Positions 18,079 to 27,863 of a DNA stretch of 64,000 nt are shown here, one piece after another (the stretch's first letter is position 1; every line of letters begins with the position of its first letter). Source of the stretch: Herpetosiphon llansteffanensis (GTDB lineage Bacteria; Chloroflexota; Chloroflexia; Chloroflexales; Herpetosiphonaceae). A program made the position numbers and the translations under genes. The notes beneath the pieces were generated by a model. That model ran no database searches. It saw nothing but the letters and a program-made list of their open reading frames with translations, and was not told where the DNA came from. The stretch spans positions 142,233-206,232 of the forward strand of contig NZ_PUBZ01000103.1 of NCBI RefSeq assembly GCF_003205875.1. Reading direction: 5' to 3'.

Positions 18079-19707
18079 TTAACCCAGTTCGCCATTGGCA
18101 TAGCGGGCACGCAAGACTTTTTTATCAAACTTGCCAACGCTGGTTTTGGGAATTTCGCTAAGGAAGACAACCCGCTCAGGCAGCCAGAATTTGGCCACCA
18201 ACGGCTCAAGATAATCCAACAATTCGCTTGGCTCGACTTGGCCAGCGTCGTTGGTCAAAACCACGCAGGCCAGCGGGCGCTCGCTCCAACGCTCATCAGG
18301 AATTGCGATCACCGCCGCTTCAGTCACTTTGGCATGGCCCATCAAGGCGTTTTCAAGCTCGACCGATGAGATCCATTCACCGCCGCTCTTGACCAAATCT
18401 TTGGTGCGGTCAGTAATGCCCAAATAGCCTTCGTGATTGATCGTGGCCACGTCGCCAGTGCGAAACCAACCATCGGCGGTAAAATGCTCGGCGGTTGGCT
18501 CAACTTTGTAATAGCCAGCAGTCACCCACGGACCACGCGCCTGCAACTCGCCCACCGTCGTGCCATCCCACGGCAATTCCTCGCCTGCATCGTTGACGAT
18601 GCGCAGCTCGACTCCGCCAATTGGGTAGCCTTGTTTGGCGCGCAAATCCCAGCGCTCGTGGTCGCTCAAATTGCGATGTTGCGGTTGCAGGCTCGAAATT
18701 GTGCCTAATGGCGAAAGCTCGGTCATGCCCCAGGCATGCAGCACTGGTACGCCAAAATCGCGCTCGTAGGCTTCGATCAAGCCACGTGGCATGGCCGCGC
18801 CGCCCACCGCCAAACAACGCACATGCGAAAAATCGCGTGGTCGAGCGCGCATTTCTTGATACATCGCAGTCCAAATCGTGGGCACGCCAGCAGGGAAGGT
18901 AATTTTCTCGTCGGCGATCAAATCGGCCAAAGCCACCGGATTAAGGTGCAAGCCAGGCATCACCAAATCTGCGCCTGCGAACATAGCCGAGTAGGGCAAG
19001 CCCCACGCCATCGCATGAAATTGGGGCACAACGGGCATCACAATATCATCGGGGGTAAAGGCCAAGGCAGTGGCCTGATTTTCGCCCATCGTGTGCAAAT
19101 AGAGCGAGCGATGGCTATACAACACGCCTTTGGGATTGCCGGTCGTGCCACTGGTGTAGCAAAGCCCCATCGCTTGGCGCTCGTCGGTCACCGGCCAATC
19201 GAATTCAGCCTCAGCGGCAGCCATCAGATCTTCATAGTGCAAGACATTGGGGAAGGGGAGTTCGATGCCAGGTTGGCCATTGATCAAGACGATCGTTTCG
19301 ACCGCAGGAATATCATCGGCCAGCTTGGAGAACAACGGCAGCAAGGTCGCATCAACAAAAATCACCTTATCTTCGGCGTGATTGATGATATAGGCCAATT
19401 GCTCGCTTGAAAGCCGAATGTTGAGCGTATGGCAAACAGCGCCAGCACAAGGAATTGCATAGTAGAGTTCAAGATGTTGGTAGTTGTTCCAGGCAAACGT
19501 CCCGACTCGATCCCCTTGGTTGATGCCAAGTTTGTGGAGCACATTACCTAAGCGTTTGACACGGTGGTATAAATCGGCGAACGAATAGCGGTGGAGTGAG
19601 CCATCTGGTTGCTTGGTCGTCACGCGTTTGTGGGGGTAGAGCTTATACGCGTGGTCGAGCAACCGATCAACGGTCAGCGGATAGTCCATCATCAGGCCAC
19701 GTAGCAT
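18079..19707 (-). CDS. AMP-forming fatty-acyl-CoA ligase
   Basis: A 542-residue ANL-superfamily enzyme that activates a carboxylate as acyl-AMP and transfers it to CoA. Motifs: P-loop [17 protein letters not shown] (about 175-191), the acyl-binding [15 protein letters not shown] region, [19 protein letters not shown], and the hinge [18 protein letters not shown]. Length and the [15 protein letters not shown] segment fit medium/long-chain fatty-acid ligases of the FadD/AlkK group; chain length cannot be predicted. The ATG at 19707 follows AGGAGG, better than the ATG at 19725. A second in-frame methionine pair (MMDY) follows. Cytoplasmic or membrane-associated. Confidence 0.9.
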   Translation of the reverse strand: MLRGLMMDYPLTVDRLLDHAYKLYPHKRVTTKQPDGSLHRYSFADLYHRVKRLGNVLHKLGINQGDRVGTFAWNNYQHLELYYAIPCAGAVCHTLNIRLSSEQLAYIINHAEDKVIFVDATLLPLFSKLADDIPAVETIVLINGQPGIELPFPNVLHYEDLMAAAEAEFDWPVTDERQAMGLCYTSGTTGNPKGVLYSHRSLYLHTMGENQATALAFTPDDIVMPVVPQFHAMAWGLPYSAMFAGADLVMPGLHLNPVALADLIADEKITFPAGVPTIWTAMYQEMRARPRDFSHVRCLAVGGAAMPRGLIEAYERDFGVPVLHAWGMTELSPLGTISSLQPQHRNLSDHERWDLRAKQGYPIGGVELRIVNDAGEELPWDGTTVGELQARGPWVTAGYYKVEPTAEHFTADGWFRTGDVATINHEGYLGITDRTKDLVKSGGEWISSVELENALMGHAKVTEAAVIAIPDERWSERPLACVVLTNDAGQVEPSELLDYLEPLVAKFWLPERVVFLSEIPKTSVGKFDKKVLRARYANGELG

Positions 19708-19774
19708 GCAAATGCCTCCTTGCACTCCGAAACGGGTCTGGCTCTCAGCTATACATTTGCGCCATCATACCATA

Positions 19775-20173
19775 TTCGAGGGATCGGGGATCGGTTGTTG
19801 GGGATCGGGGAAAGTCAGAAGTCAAAAGGCAAAAATCAAAAATCAAAAGTCAGAAGTCAGAAGTCAGAAATCAATAGCCCGTAGCCAAGAATCAAAAGCC
19901 CAATCCTCAAAATCTGTGGAATCTGTGGCAAAAAATAATCATTTGTGAAATTCGTGTCCTGTGTGGGTCACGATTTTAACGCAGCGGCGCAGAGCACCAA
20001 AGGATGAGGGATGAAACACCAAAATCAAAAGGATGAAGAACATAGAACATAGGGCTATGGTCTAGCAGAAACAAGGAATTTCCAATCATGGTTCCGCTAG
20101 ACCATAGCCCCAACTTCGTGCCCTTCGCGTCCTTCGTGGTTAAAAAAGCACTCTATGTTCTATGTTCTATGTT
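19775..20173. repeat. Repeat island between acyl-CoA ligase and MFS genes
   Basis: No gene. Contains GGGATCGG words (about 19783), the AAAATCAAAAGTCAGAAGTC family (about 19810-19870), AATCTGTGGAATCTGTGGC, CTTCGCGTCCTTCGTGGTT (about 20123) and tandem CTATGTTCTATGTTC (20153-20200), which runs on into the end of the MFS gene. Confidence 0.85.
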
Positions 20174-21502
20174 CTATGTTCTATGCTCTATGTTCTTCGT
20201 ACGTGGCTCAGGCAGGCGGCGCGAGAGCAACCAGCCGCCAAAAGCACTGGCAGCGCTGATCCAAAACAAGGGCAAATAGCCAAATTGCGCTAGCAGCAAA
20301 CCACCCAACACGGGAAAGAAGGTTGCCACGCCCATCAGCGTATTGCAAACGCCAACATACACAGGCCGCTGCTCAGCTGGTGCCAGCTCCATCACATAGG
20401 TCAAACTGGCAGTGTTCGAGCCATCAACGCTCAAGCCAATCAGCAAAAAGATTACGCCAAACATCCAGCCCAAGGCTTCTGGGCCTAAAACGCTGGCAAA
20501 TGGCATAATCAGCAACGCCCACGTTGGCACGGTGATAATCAACGCGCCAGTTAATACAATCAACAAACGATTGCCACGCTGATCGCCAATGCGCGACCAA
20601 AACAGGTTCGATAAGGCTGCGGCAAACACCCGCACTGCCAAATATACCCCAATCATGCGTGGCGAGACGTGCAGCACTTCGCGGGCATACAAAATATAAA
20701 ACGGATCGGCCAAGCCACCCAAACGCGTGACCATACGCGAAAGCACATATTGGCGAAAATTGCGGTCGTGCTTGAGCAACACCGGAATTTTGGCAAACAT
20801 CTGTTTGGCCGAAATTGCCGCCGGCGGATTGGTCGTGGGCGGTTCGGCAAATAAGCTAAACGAAATAATGCCAAAGCCAATCAGCACAAACGAAATAAAC
20901 AGCAAAATGCCGTAGTTATGCGGAAAAACCAAGGGACTGCTGCGGCTAAGCAGCCAGCCAACCAACGGGCTAACCATCACAAACGAAAGCAAACCGCCAA
21001 TCAAATTGCGCGAGCCAAAAAATTTACCCCGCTGGCGAGCTGGAATCGTTTTGGCCACAACTTCTTGAAAAGCGACCGAGCCAGAGCCGCCAGTAAAATT
21101 GTACATGGCGTAGCCCAGTAAAAACAACGGCAGCAAAACCAACACCGGCAAACTGGTGGCATTCCAAACTACAAGCAGCATCGCCAGCCAAATAAAGAAG
21201 CGCACAATGCCAACTTGGCGATAGACTGGCAATTTGTAGGTCATGCCTTGCAAACGCCCAGCGCTCAACAATTGCGGCAACAACCAACCGCCAGATTTGA
21301 GCGATGGCAACAAACCAACCACCCACGGCGCAGCACCCAACTCACGCACAAACACCGTCAAAACCAAATTCGCATCGCTAAATGCATCGGCTAAAATAAA
21401 TAAAACTCCATTGGCCACTCCTAAGCGCATGTTGCGGCGCAAAGTTTCTTCATTGCTCGCTCGGGGAGCAATTGGCCGATGAAGTGCTAATTTCCATTGC
21501 AT
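20174..21502 (-). CDS. MFS permease, C-terminus ending in a dispersed repeat
   Basis: A 442-residue major facilitator protein with about 12 TM segments. The ATG at 21502 follows GAAGGA; in-frame codons further upstream lack a ribosome site. After a short cytoplasmic start come hydrophobic helices (GVLFILADAFSDANLVLTVF) and an MFS-type loop PARQRGKFFGSRNLIGG between helices 4 and 5. The substrate is not deducible; relatives are annotated only as MFS transporters. The last residues, NIEHRT and the stop, are read from the dispersed repeat GAGCATAGAACATAG, so the native C-terminus has probably been replaced by repeat sequence. Confidence 0.85.
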   Translation of the reverse strand: MQWKLALHRPIAPRASNEETLRRNMRLGVANGVLFILADAFSDANLVLTVFVRELGAAPWVVGLLPSLKSGGWLLPQLLSAGRLQGMTYKLPVYRQVGIVRFFIWLAMLLVVWNATSLPVLVLLPLFLLGYAMYNFTGGSGSVAFQEVVAKTIPARQRGKFFGSRNLIGGLLSFVMVSPLVGWLLSRSSPLVFPHNYGILLFISFVLIGFGIISFSLFAEPPTTNPPAAISAKQMFAKIPVLLKHDRNFRQYVLSRMVTRLGGLADPFYILYAREVLHVSPRMIGVYLAVRVFAAALSNLFWSRIGDQRGNRLLIVLTGALIITVPTWALLIMPFASVLGPEALGWMFGVIFLLIGLSVDGSNTASLTYVMELAPAEQRPVYVGVCNTLMGVATFFPVLGGLLLAQFGYLPLFWISAASAFGGWLLSRRLPEPRTKNIEHRT

Positions 21503-21659
21503 AGCACGTTTGTCCTTCGCAACGGGCCGTTTCCCGCTACTTACAAAAAAACGCCCAAGAACCCAGTTGTTCCCGAACATTTGCTGCTGTACGGAGCTGC
21601 CGTACCAGATTCAATTAGCGCCCATTCTACTGCGATGTGCTGCGTTATGCAAGTATGCG

Positions 21660-21960
21660 AAAATGACCATATTGATCCACGAATCGCACAAAGAGCACAA
21701 AGTCTGAAACCGCGAAGGACGCGAAGAGCGCGAAGGGAAATAGCTATTAGCTTTTGGCTATTGGCTTTTGGCATTACCAACCCATGTTCGATAGCCTATC
21801 GCCTCAAGCCATCCCTCTTTTGATTTTTGATTTTTGATTTTTGATTTCTGACTTTTGACTTTTGCTTTGGCCTTTCATCCCTCATAATTCATCCTTCATC
21901 CTTTCCCCTATGTTCTATGTTCTATGCTCTATGTTCTTAATTTCATCCTTCGCAAGCCCG
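21660..21960. repeat. Repeat island upstream of the ABC-F gene
   Basis: No gene. Contains CGCGAAGGACGCGAAGAGCG (TTCGTG family, reverse), TTGGCTATTGGC words, TTTTTGATTTTTGATTTTTG (about 21825), TCATCCTTCATCC, and CTATGTTCTATGCTCTATG (about 21909). Confidence 0.85.
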
Positions 21961-22022
21961 ATCTTGGGGTGGGCGCAGCTGTGCTAAAGTGAGGTTATTG
22001 ATTCTTTTATGGAGTTACACCA

Positions 22023-22166
22023 ATGAAAATCACCAGTTTGATGATCCTGAATCGCCCTTCGGCCCAACATAGACTACACGGGAGATCATCGAACATATGT
22101 TATTGCAGATCAACAACCTCAATAAATCTTATGGCCCACATCAAATCCTCAGCGACATTGCGCTAA
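22023..22166 (+). CDS. Possible upstream ORF overlapping the ABC-F start
   Basis: A 47-codon frame with a good ribosome site (GGAG eight bases before the ATG), beginning MKITSLMILNRPSAQHRLHG and overlapping the first 70 bases of the ABC-F gene in another frame. Antibiotic-responsive ABC-F genes often carry a translated leader; that is the reason to list it. The peptide itself resembles nothing I know. Confidence 0.3.
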   Translation: MKITSLMILNRPSAQHRLHGRSSNICYCRSTTSINLMAHIKSSATLR

Positions 22167-23740
22167 TCATCAATCGCGGCGAACGGATTGGCTTAGTCGG
22201 AGCCAATGGCGTTGGCAAATCAACCTTATTGCGTTTAATTATTGGCCAAGAGCAAGCAGATACTGGCTCCATTCGCTGGGGCGAAGGCTGCGAATATGGC
22301 TATTTAACTCAGCAATTAACCACGTCCACTGCCATGAATGTTGAGCAATTACTGGCTGCCAGCCAACAACAGCTGAACGAGCTAAGCCAACAACTTGAGC
22401 AGTTAAGTGACCACATGGCAAGCGCCGACCCCGATCAACTTTCAGCCATTTTAGAACGCTATGGCGATGTGGCCCAACGATTCGAGTTGCGTGGTGGCTA
22501 CGAGCTTGATCATCGCATCGATCAAGTGATGCAAGGCCTTGGATTGAACCATATTCCCCGTGAACGCTCGGTGCAAGAGCTATCTGGGGGCGAGAAAACG
22601 CGGCTCGGTTTAGCTGCCCTGCTGATTAGCAACCCCGATCTGTTGTTGTTGGATGAACCAACCAATCACCTTGATCATCAGGCCAGCGCATGGCTGGAAA
22701 CATGGCTGCAAGCGCATACTGGTGCAATGCTGGTGGTTTCGCACGATCGCGCCTTTCTCGACCAAGTGGCAACCACCATTCTTGAGCTTGACGAACATAC
22801 GCATCAACTCAAAACATACCCTGGCAATTACAGCGCTTATTTCGCTGCCAAACAAGCAGAACGCGAGCGTTGGGAAGCGGATTATGAGCGGCAGCAAGCC
22901 GAAATTCGCCAATTGCAACAGCGAGCCAAAGCCCAAAATCAACAAGTTGCGCATAATCGAGCGCCACGCGATAACGATGGCTTTATTTACCACACCAAGG
23001 GCGAAAATGTGGCAGCGGCGGTTTCGCGCAATGTGCGTTCAGCCCAACAAGCGCTCGATCGCATTTTGGCTGATCCAATTGCTGAGCCACCAAAACCACT
23101 CACCATCAACCCAACCTTCAACCCAAGCCCCGATGGCAGCCAACAAATGCTTTCGATCGAAGGCCTAAGTTACCAACGCGAGCAGCAAACCATCCTCGAG
23201 CAGATCGATTTAGAATTACGACCCCGCCAACGAATTCTAATTACCGGAGCTAATGGCAGCGGCAAAACCACCCTGCTTGATCTGATAGCAGGCGATTTGC
23301 AGCCAAGCAAGGGTCAAATTCGCTCTGGCCCAAATATGCAAATTGGCTATTTACGCCAAGAATATCAGCGCCCCAAGCCTGAGCAAACGCTCTTTGAAGC
23401 CTATCGCGAAGGCTTAATTGGCTTCAACAAAGACTTAATCAACGAGCTAGTGTGGTCGGGCTTATTTCGCTATGCTGAGGTTAATCGTCCGGTTGGTGGC
23501 ATTAGCACAGGCCAGTTGCATAAGTTACAATTAGCCCGCTTGATCGCCTTGCGCGCCAATTTGCTCTTGCTCGATGAACCAACGAACCACCTAAGTTTTG
23601 ATGTTTTAGAGCAATTTGAGGCGGCGATCAATCAATTTGCTGGGCCGATCATTGCCGTTTCGCACGATCGGCGCTTTATCCAGCAATTTGCTGGCGAGAT
23701 TTGGCACTTACACGAGGGACGGTTAACGCGCCTATGCTGA
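22097..23740 (+). CDS. ABC-F ribosome-associated ATPase
   Basis: A 547-residue protein of two ABC domains joined by a linker, with no TM segments. Domain 1: Walker A GANGVGKST (about 36), signature LSGGEKTRLGLAALL, Walker B LLLLDEPTNHLDHQ, switch SHDRAFLD. Linker about 245-330, rich in Gln/Glu/Arg (coiled-coil tower). Domain 2: GANGSGKTT, LLLLDEPTNHLSFD, SHDRRFIQ, but its signature reads ISTGQLHK instead of LSGGQ. ABC-F proteins act on the ribosome E site as translation factors or protect against antibiotics; the degenerate second signature and long linker resemble the resistance (Vga/Lsa/Msr-like) branch, but that is a guess. Its stop overlaps the start of birA. Confidence 0.9.
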   Translation: MLLQINNLNKSYGPHQILSDIALIINRGERIGLVGANGVGKSTLLRLIIGQEQADTGSIRWGEGCEYGYLTQQLTTSTAMNVEQLLAASQQQLNELSQQLEQLSDHMASADPDQLSAILERYGDVAQRFELRGGYELDHRIDQVMQGLGLNHIPRERSVQELSGGEKTRLGLAALLISNPDLLLLDEPTNHLDHQASAWLETWLQAHTGAMLVVSHDRAFLDQVATTILELDEHTHQLKTYPGNYSAYFAAKQAERERWEADYERQQAEIRQLQQRAKAQNQQVAHNRAPRDNDGFIYHTKGENVAAAVSRNVRSAQQALDRILADPIAEPPKPLTINPTFNPSPDGSQQMLSIEGLSYQREQQTILEQIDLELRPRQRILITGANGSGKTTLLDLIAGDLQPSKGQIRSGPNMQIGYLRQEYQRPKPEQTLFEAYREGLIGFNKDLINELVWSGLFRYAEVNRPVGGISTGQLHKLQLARLIALRANLLLLDEPTNHLSFDVLEQFEAAINQFAGPIIAVSHDRRFIQQFAGEIWHLHEGRLTRLC

Positions 23741-24546
23741 CATCTTTTGAACAAACAATTATCGAACCAGCCCGGTATCAACTAGAGACGTTGATTATTG
23801 GCCAAGAATTACTAGGCCTCGAACAAACTGCTTCGACCAACAGCCTGATTCGCGAACGGGCCTTTGCTGGAGTGGCCGAAGGCTTGGTGATTGTGGCCAA
23901 CGAGCAAACCGCAGGTCGTGGGCGACGCGGGCGCAACTGGAGTGCTCCCGCTGGCAGTAGTTTGTTGTTGTCGCTGCTTTTGCGGCCAACCTGGCTGGTG
24001 CCAAGCGAAAGCTTCTTGCTCACAATGTTGGCGGCGGTGTCCATCAGCGAGGCAATCGAACGCGAAACCAGCTGTACGGTTGAACTCAAGTGGCCCAACG
24101 ATCTGCTGATTAACGGGCGCAAACTGGCTGGCATTTTGGTCGAGCTAGAAACCGCTGGCCCCGAACGGTTGCGCTGGGCGGTGATTGGCAGCGGCATTAA
24201 CGTCAATTGGCAGCCAAGCGATGATCCAACAATTAACCAAGCGGCAACCTCGTTGGCAAGTGAATGTGGCCATGAGGTTGATCGCGCTGGCTTGCTGCGG
24301 GCAATTTTGCATAGCTACGATCGCCATTATCTCAATTTGCGTAGCGGTCGCCGCGAAGCATTACGTCAAGCATGGTTAGACCGATTAACCACCTTGGGCA
24401 AAGCGGTCGAGGTTGAACTGAGCAGCCATAGCTTTACTGGTGTGGCCGAAGCAGTTGATCAGCATGGCGGCTTGCAGGTGCGCGACAGCACCGGCGAACT
24501 CCAAACCGTCTATGCAGGCGATGTTAAAGTGCGGCCATTAGCCTAA
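23734..24546 (+). CDS. birA: Biotin-[acetyl-CoA-carboxylase] ligase, monofunctional
   Basis: A 270-residue enzyme that makes biotinyl-AMP and attaches biotin to carrier lysines of carboxylases. The family motifs are present: QTASTNSLIRERA (residues 30-42), the biotinyl-AMP loop GRGRRGRNWSAP (about 70-81), LKWPNDLLINGRKLAGILVE (about 117-136) and GSGINVNW. A C-terminal SH3-like domain (GVAEAVDQHGGLQVRD) follows. The N-terminal winged helix of E. coli BirA is absent, so it should not be a repressor. The start ATG at 23734 overlaps the ABC-F stop (ATGCTGA), implying translational coupling with an apparently unrelated gene. Confidence 0.93.
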   Translation: MLTSFEQTIIEPARYQLETLIIGQELLGLEQTASTNSLIRERAFAGVAEGLVIVANEQTAGRGRRGRNWSAPAGSSLLLSLLLRPTWLVPSESFLLTMLAAVSISEAIERETSCTVELKWPNDLLINGRKLAGILVELETAGPERLRWAVIGSGINVNWQPSDDPTINQAATSLASECGHEVDRAGLLRAILHSYDRHYLNLRSGRREALRQAWLDRLTTLGKAVEVELSSHSFTGVAEAVDQHGGLQVRDSTGELQTVYAGDVKVRPLA

Positions 24547-24567
24547 GCCTAACCAAGCTAAAACCCC

Positions 24568-24652
24568 ACAATAGCCTAGCGTTGGCCAAGCCTTAAGGTT
24601 TGACAGCGTTTTAGGCTATTGTTATACTCGCCACGTTGTGACAGCTGTCACA
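24568..24652 (+). promoter_or_regulatory. Promoter and CRP-type operator of the glycan operon
   Basis: TTGACA (24600-24605), a 17-base spacer and TATACT (24623-24628) make a near-perfect sigma-70 promoter. Starting a few bases past the -10 box is TGTGACAGCTGTCACA (24637-24652), a perfect 16-bp palindrome matching the CRP half-sites TGTGA-N6-TCACA. Its place at or just after the transcript start suits repression. The promoter spacer also forms the right arm of a long inverted repeat, ACAATAGCCTA (24568-24578) with TAGGCTATTGT (24612-24622); without a T-run, it is not clearly the birA terminator. Confidence 0.7.
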
Positions 24653-24672
24653 TGAATTAAAGGCCACGATGC

Positions 24673-26721
24673 ATGCAGATCGAATCCCATCCTTCAACTC
24701 AGGCGAAGCAATCAGTTTGGCAGCACTATCAGCCATTCGTAGCCATGGCGAGCGCAGGTCTAGCCATCATCTTGGCATTGTTCAGCTTTGGCTTTGGGCG
24801 TAGCATCGATTGGTTTGCGCTTAATTTCACGCCGATGGTTGGAGTTGGCAGCTTTTTGCTCTTTGTGATGTTAATTCCTGGCTGGGCAGCCATTCGCTGG
24901 CTTAGCCCTGCCCAATTGCTCAGCAGGAGCGAACGTTGGGCCTTGAGTTGGTGTGTTGGCATTGCCCTGCCGCCAATTGGATTAAATCTGTTCCACATTC
25001 TGGGCTTAGCGATTAATCGCTGGGTAATTATTGCCTATGCTTTGCTTGGGCTGCTCGCTGCAATCTGGCCAGCGCCACGCTCAAGCTGGGCTATGCGAAT
25101 GAGCCAGCTGAAAACCATCAGGATTAGCGGCCATGGCTGGCTGCTTTTCAGCATTACGCTGGTAAGCCTGCTGCAACGAATGCTGGCGGTGCGCAACTTA
25201 AGCGTCGCTCAATGGAACGATGCCTATCACCATACGCTCATCACACAGCTCTTCTTAAATAATGGTGGCATTTTCGAGACATGGCAACCCTATGCCGCTT
25301 TAAATACATTCAGCTACCACTATGGTTTTCATGCCAATAGCGCCTTTTTGGCGTGGTGGAGCCAGCTCGCCGCCACGACCAGCGTTTTGTATACTGGACA
25401 ACTCCACGGCGTTGCTACCACAGTCATGGCCTACCTGCTTGGGCGACGGCTCAGCGGGCGGCTTAGCGTGGGCTTAATCGCCTTTGGCCTCACCAGCTTC
25501 TACAACCTGATGCCAGCCTTTTATGTTAACTGGAGTCGTTTTACCCAATTAACTGGCCAAATTATTTTGGTGGGCTTGGTCGTTGTGTGGTTTATGGCCT
25601 TAGAATATTCGCGCTTTTCGTGGCAGTTGGTTGGTTTAGCCACCATTCTGACCACTGGTTTATTATTGACCCATTATTTGGTAACGCTGTTTGCAGTGGT
25701 GATGGTTGCGCTGCTGATCCTAGCATTATTAGCCTTGCGACCAACATTTGCGCAGTTAAAGCAGCTGAGCCTACGAGCGAGCGCAATTACAATCGCCAGT
25801 GCGCTTATTGCCGCACCGTGGCTATATACAATTATTCAGAGCAAACTTACAGCGATTGCCCGCAACTATGTCACTGGCTATAGTTCGGGATATGCGGCAA
25901 CCGTTGCTACGCTCGACCAAATTGTGCCAACCTATATTAAAGCGCCAATTATGCTTTTGGCCTTTGTCGGCATTTGGCTTGCTTTTGCCCAACGCGCTTG
26001 GCGCATGCTTTTGCTCGTGGTTTGGAGCCTTGGAATTCAGATTTTAGCGGTTCCCTATGTCTTTAATTTACCGATTAGCGGTATTATTAGTGGCTTCGCG
26101 GTTTCAATTATGTTGTACATTCCGATCATTCCCTTAGCCGCCTACCCGCTGGGGCTGTTGCTCGATCGCTTCAGCAGAAACTGGTATCTCAAAGGCGTGG
26201 CTTTGGTTGGCTTATATGGCTTGATCGTATGGTCGACACCATGGCAAACGGCGATTGTGAATGAACAAAATCGGCTATTAACCAGCGCCGATGAGCAAGC
26301 GATGGCTTGGATTCGCACAACAACCGAGCCAGATGCACGCTTTTTGATCAATGGGCTATCGAGCTATGGCGATGCATTAATTATTGCCGATGATGGTGGC
26401 ATGTGGATTCCCTTCCTGACTGGTCGCCAAACCACAATTCCACCATTAACCTATGGCTCGGAAAAAGCGATTGACCCAAAACTTGATCGCGATGTATATA
26501 TGCTGTATGACGCGTTGCGTTCGACCGCCTTAGAAAGCGCCGAAGGCATCGCCTTGCTTCAGAAAAATCAGGTTGATTATATTTATACTGGCCCGCATAT
26601 GGGCCAGAATGCACAAAATACCCAGCTGAACATTCAAGCCCTTCGTTATCGGCCAGAGCAATTTCCAATTGTCTACGAGCGTGATGGAGTGGTGATCTTT
26701 GCAGTAAAGGCGCAACAATGA
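24673..26721 (+). CDS. Polytopic membrane protein, probable GT-C-type glycosyltransferase
   Basis: A 682-residue protein with about 14 hydrophobic helices through residue 530 and a soluble C-terminal region. An acidic motif WNDAYHHTLITQLFL follows the first helices at about residue 178, where GT-C enzymes carry their catalytic Asp on the first external loop. The C-terminal part (DEQAMAWIRTTTEPDARFLI and a following YTGPHMG) resembles the periplasmic domain of large bacterial membrane sugar transferases. It is the first gene of the glycan operon and its stop overlaps the next start (ATGA). It could be the polymerase of the exported polysaccharide. The ATG at 24673 has only a weak ribosome site. 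Confidence 0.75.
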   Translation: MQIESHPSTQAKQSVWQHYQPFVAMASAGLAIILALFSFGFGRSIDWFALNFTPMVGVGSFLLFVMLIPGWAAIRWLSPAQLLSRSERWALSWCVGIALPPIGLNLFHILGLAINRWVIIAYALLGLLAAIWPAPRSSWAMRMSQLKTIRISGHGWLLFSITLVSLLQRMLAVRNLSVAQWNDAYHHTLITQLFLNNGGIFETWQPYAALNTFSYHYGFHANSAFLAWWSQLAATTSVLYTGQLHGVATTVMAYLLGRRLSGRLSVGLIAFGLTSFYNLMPAFYVNWSRFTQLTGQIILVGLVVVWFMALEYSRFSWQLVGLATILTTGLLLTHYLVTLFAVVMVALLILALLALRPTFAQLKQLSLRASAITIASALIAAPWLYTIIQSKLTAIARNYVTGYSSGYAATVATLDQIVPTYIKAPIMLLAFVGIWLAFAQRAWRMLLLVVWSLGIQILAVPYVFNLPISGIISGFAVSIMLYIPIIPLAAYPLGLLLDRFSRNWYLKGVALVGLYGLIVWSTPWQTAIVNEQNRLLTSADEQAMAWIRTTTEPDARFLINGLSSYGDALIIADDGGMWIPFLTGRQTTIPPLTYGSEKAIDPKLDRDVYMLYDALRSTALESAEGIALLQKNQVDYIYTGPHMGQNAQNTQLNIQALRYRPEQFPIVYERDGVVIFAVKAQQ

Positions 26722-27863
26722 AACTGTGTGTGGTTGGACCAACCTATCCCTATCGTGGGGGGATTGCTCATTACACCACGCTTTTGGTCAAACACTTGCG
26801 CGAGGTGGGCCATCAGGTGCGATTTTATTCGTATACCCGCCAATATCCGCGCTGGCTTTTTCCAGGCAAAACCGATAAAGATCCAAGTGCAACGCCATTG
26901 CGGGTTGAATGCGAGTATGTGCTCGACCCAACCAACCCGATTACATGGTGGCGCTTATGCCGCAAAATTCGCGCCGATAATCCCGATTTGGTGGTGCTGC
27001 AATGGTGGGTTCCCTACTGGACACCATCGCTGAGCTATATTTCGCGCTGGCTGAAGAAACACACCAAAGCCAAAGTTGTGTATATTTGCCACAATGTGAT
27101 GCCGCATGATGGCGGGGGCTTTTTGGATCGGCGCATGGCTTCGACGGTGCTCAAGCAGGGCGATGCCTTAATTGTGCATAGCGATCAAGATTTGCATCGT
27201 GCTCAAGCGCTATTGCCGCAAGCAGCCGTGCTTAAATCGCAGTTGCCAACCTTTGAAGAGGTTGCCAAACACACCGATGCCGCGGCAATTGAAGATTTGC
27301 GCAGCCAACTTAGCATCTCCAGCGAGCACGATATTTTGCTGTTTTTTGGCTTTGTACGGCCCTACAAAGGCCTCGAATATTTGATTCAAGCCTTGCCGTT
27401 GGTGGTCAAAGAGCGGCCTGTACACTTGCTGGTGGTTGGTGAGTTTTGGGCTTCGCCCGAATTTTATCAGCGCTACACCCGCGAGTATGGCGTTGAAGCC
27501 AATGTGACCTTTGTCAATCGCTATGTGCCCAACGAAGAGCTTGGCCCCTATTTCGATCTCGCCGATGTCGTGGTATTGCCCTATATCTCGGCCACTCAAA
27601 GCGCGGTGGTGCAATTGGCTTTTGGGCTGGGCAAGCCAGTCATCACCACCCGCGTTGGCGGTTTGCACGAAGTTGTGCGCGATGGCGTAAATGGCTTAGT
27701 CGTGCCGCCGCAAGATGAAGTAGCGCTAGCCAAAGCAATTGTGCGCTATTTTCAAGATGAGCTTAAAGCGCCAATGACTGCTGCGGTTCAGGCTGAACGC
27801 GGCCAACAACTGCATGGCTGGGAAAATCTGATCAGCTGCCTTGAACAAATTGGGGCCAAATAA
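26718..27863 (+). CDS. GT4 glycosyltransferase
   Basis: A 381-residue GT-B enzyme. The N-terminal acceptor domain has the start MKLCVVGPTYPYRGGIAHYT (glycine-rich loop). The C-terminal donor domain has FFGFVRPYKGLEYLIQALPL and the nucleotide-sugar motif QLAFGLGKPVITTRVGGLHE followed by VRDGVNGLVVPPQD, typical of GT4 retaining transferases using nucleotide sugars. Cytoplasmic, at the membrane. Starts with ATG overlapping the preceding stop by four bases. The sugar transferred is not predictable. Confidence 0.88.
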   Translation: MKLCVVGPTYPYRGGIAHYTTLLVKHLREVGHQVRFYSYTRQYPRWLFPGKTDKDPSATPLRVECEYVLDPTNPITWWRLCRKIRADNPDLVVLQWWVPYWTPSLSYISRWLKKHTKAKVVYICHNVMPHDGGGFLDRRMASTVLKQGDALIVHSDQDLHRAQALLPQAAVLKSQLPTFEEVAKHTDAAAIEDLRSQLSISSEHDILLFFGFVRPYKGLEYLIQALPLVVKERPVHLLVVGEFWASPEFYQRYTREYGVEANVTFVNRYVPNEELGPYFDLADVVVLPYISATQSAVVQLAFGLGKPVITTRVGGLHEVVRDGVNGLVVPPQDEVALAKAIVRYFQDELKAPMTAAVQAERGQQLHGWENLISCLEQIGAK

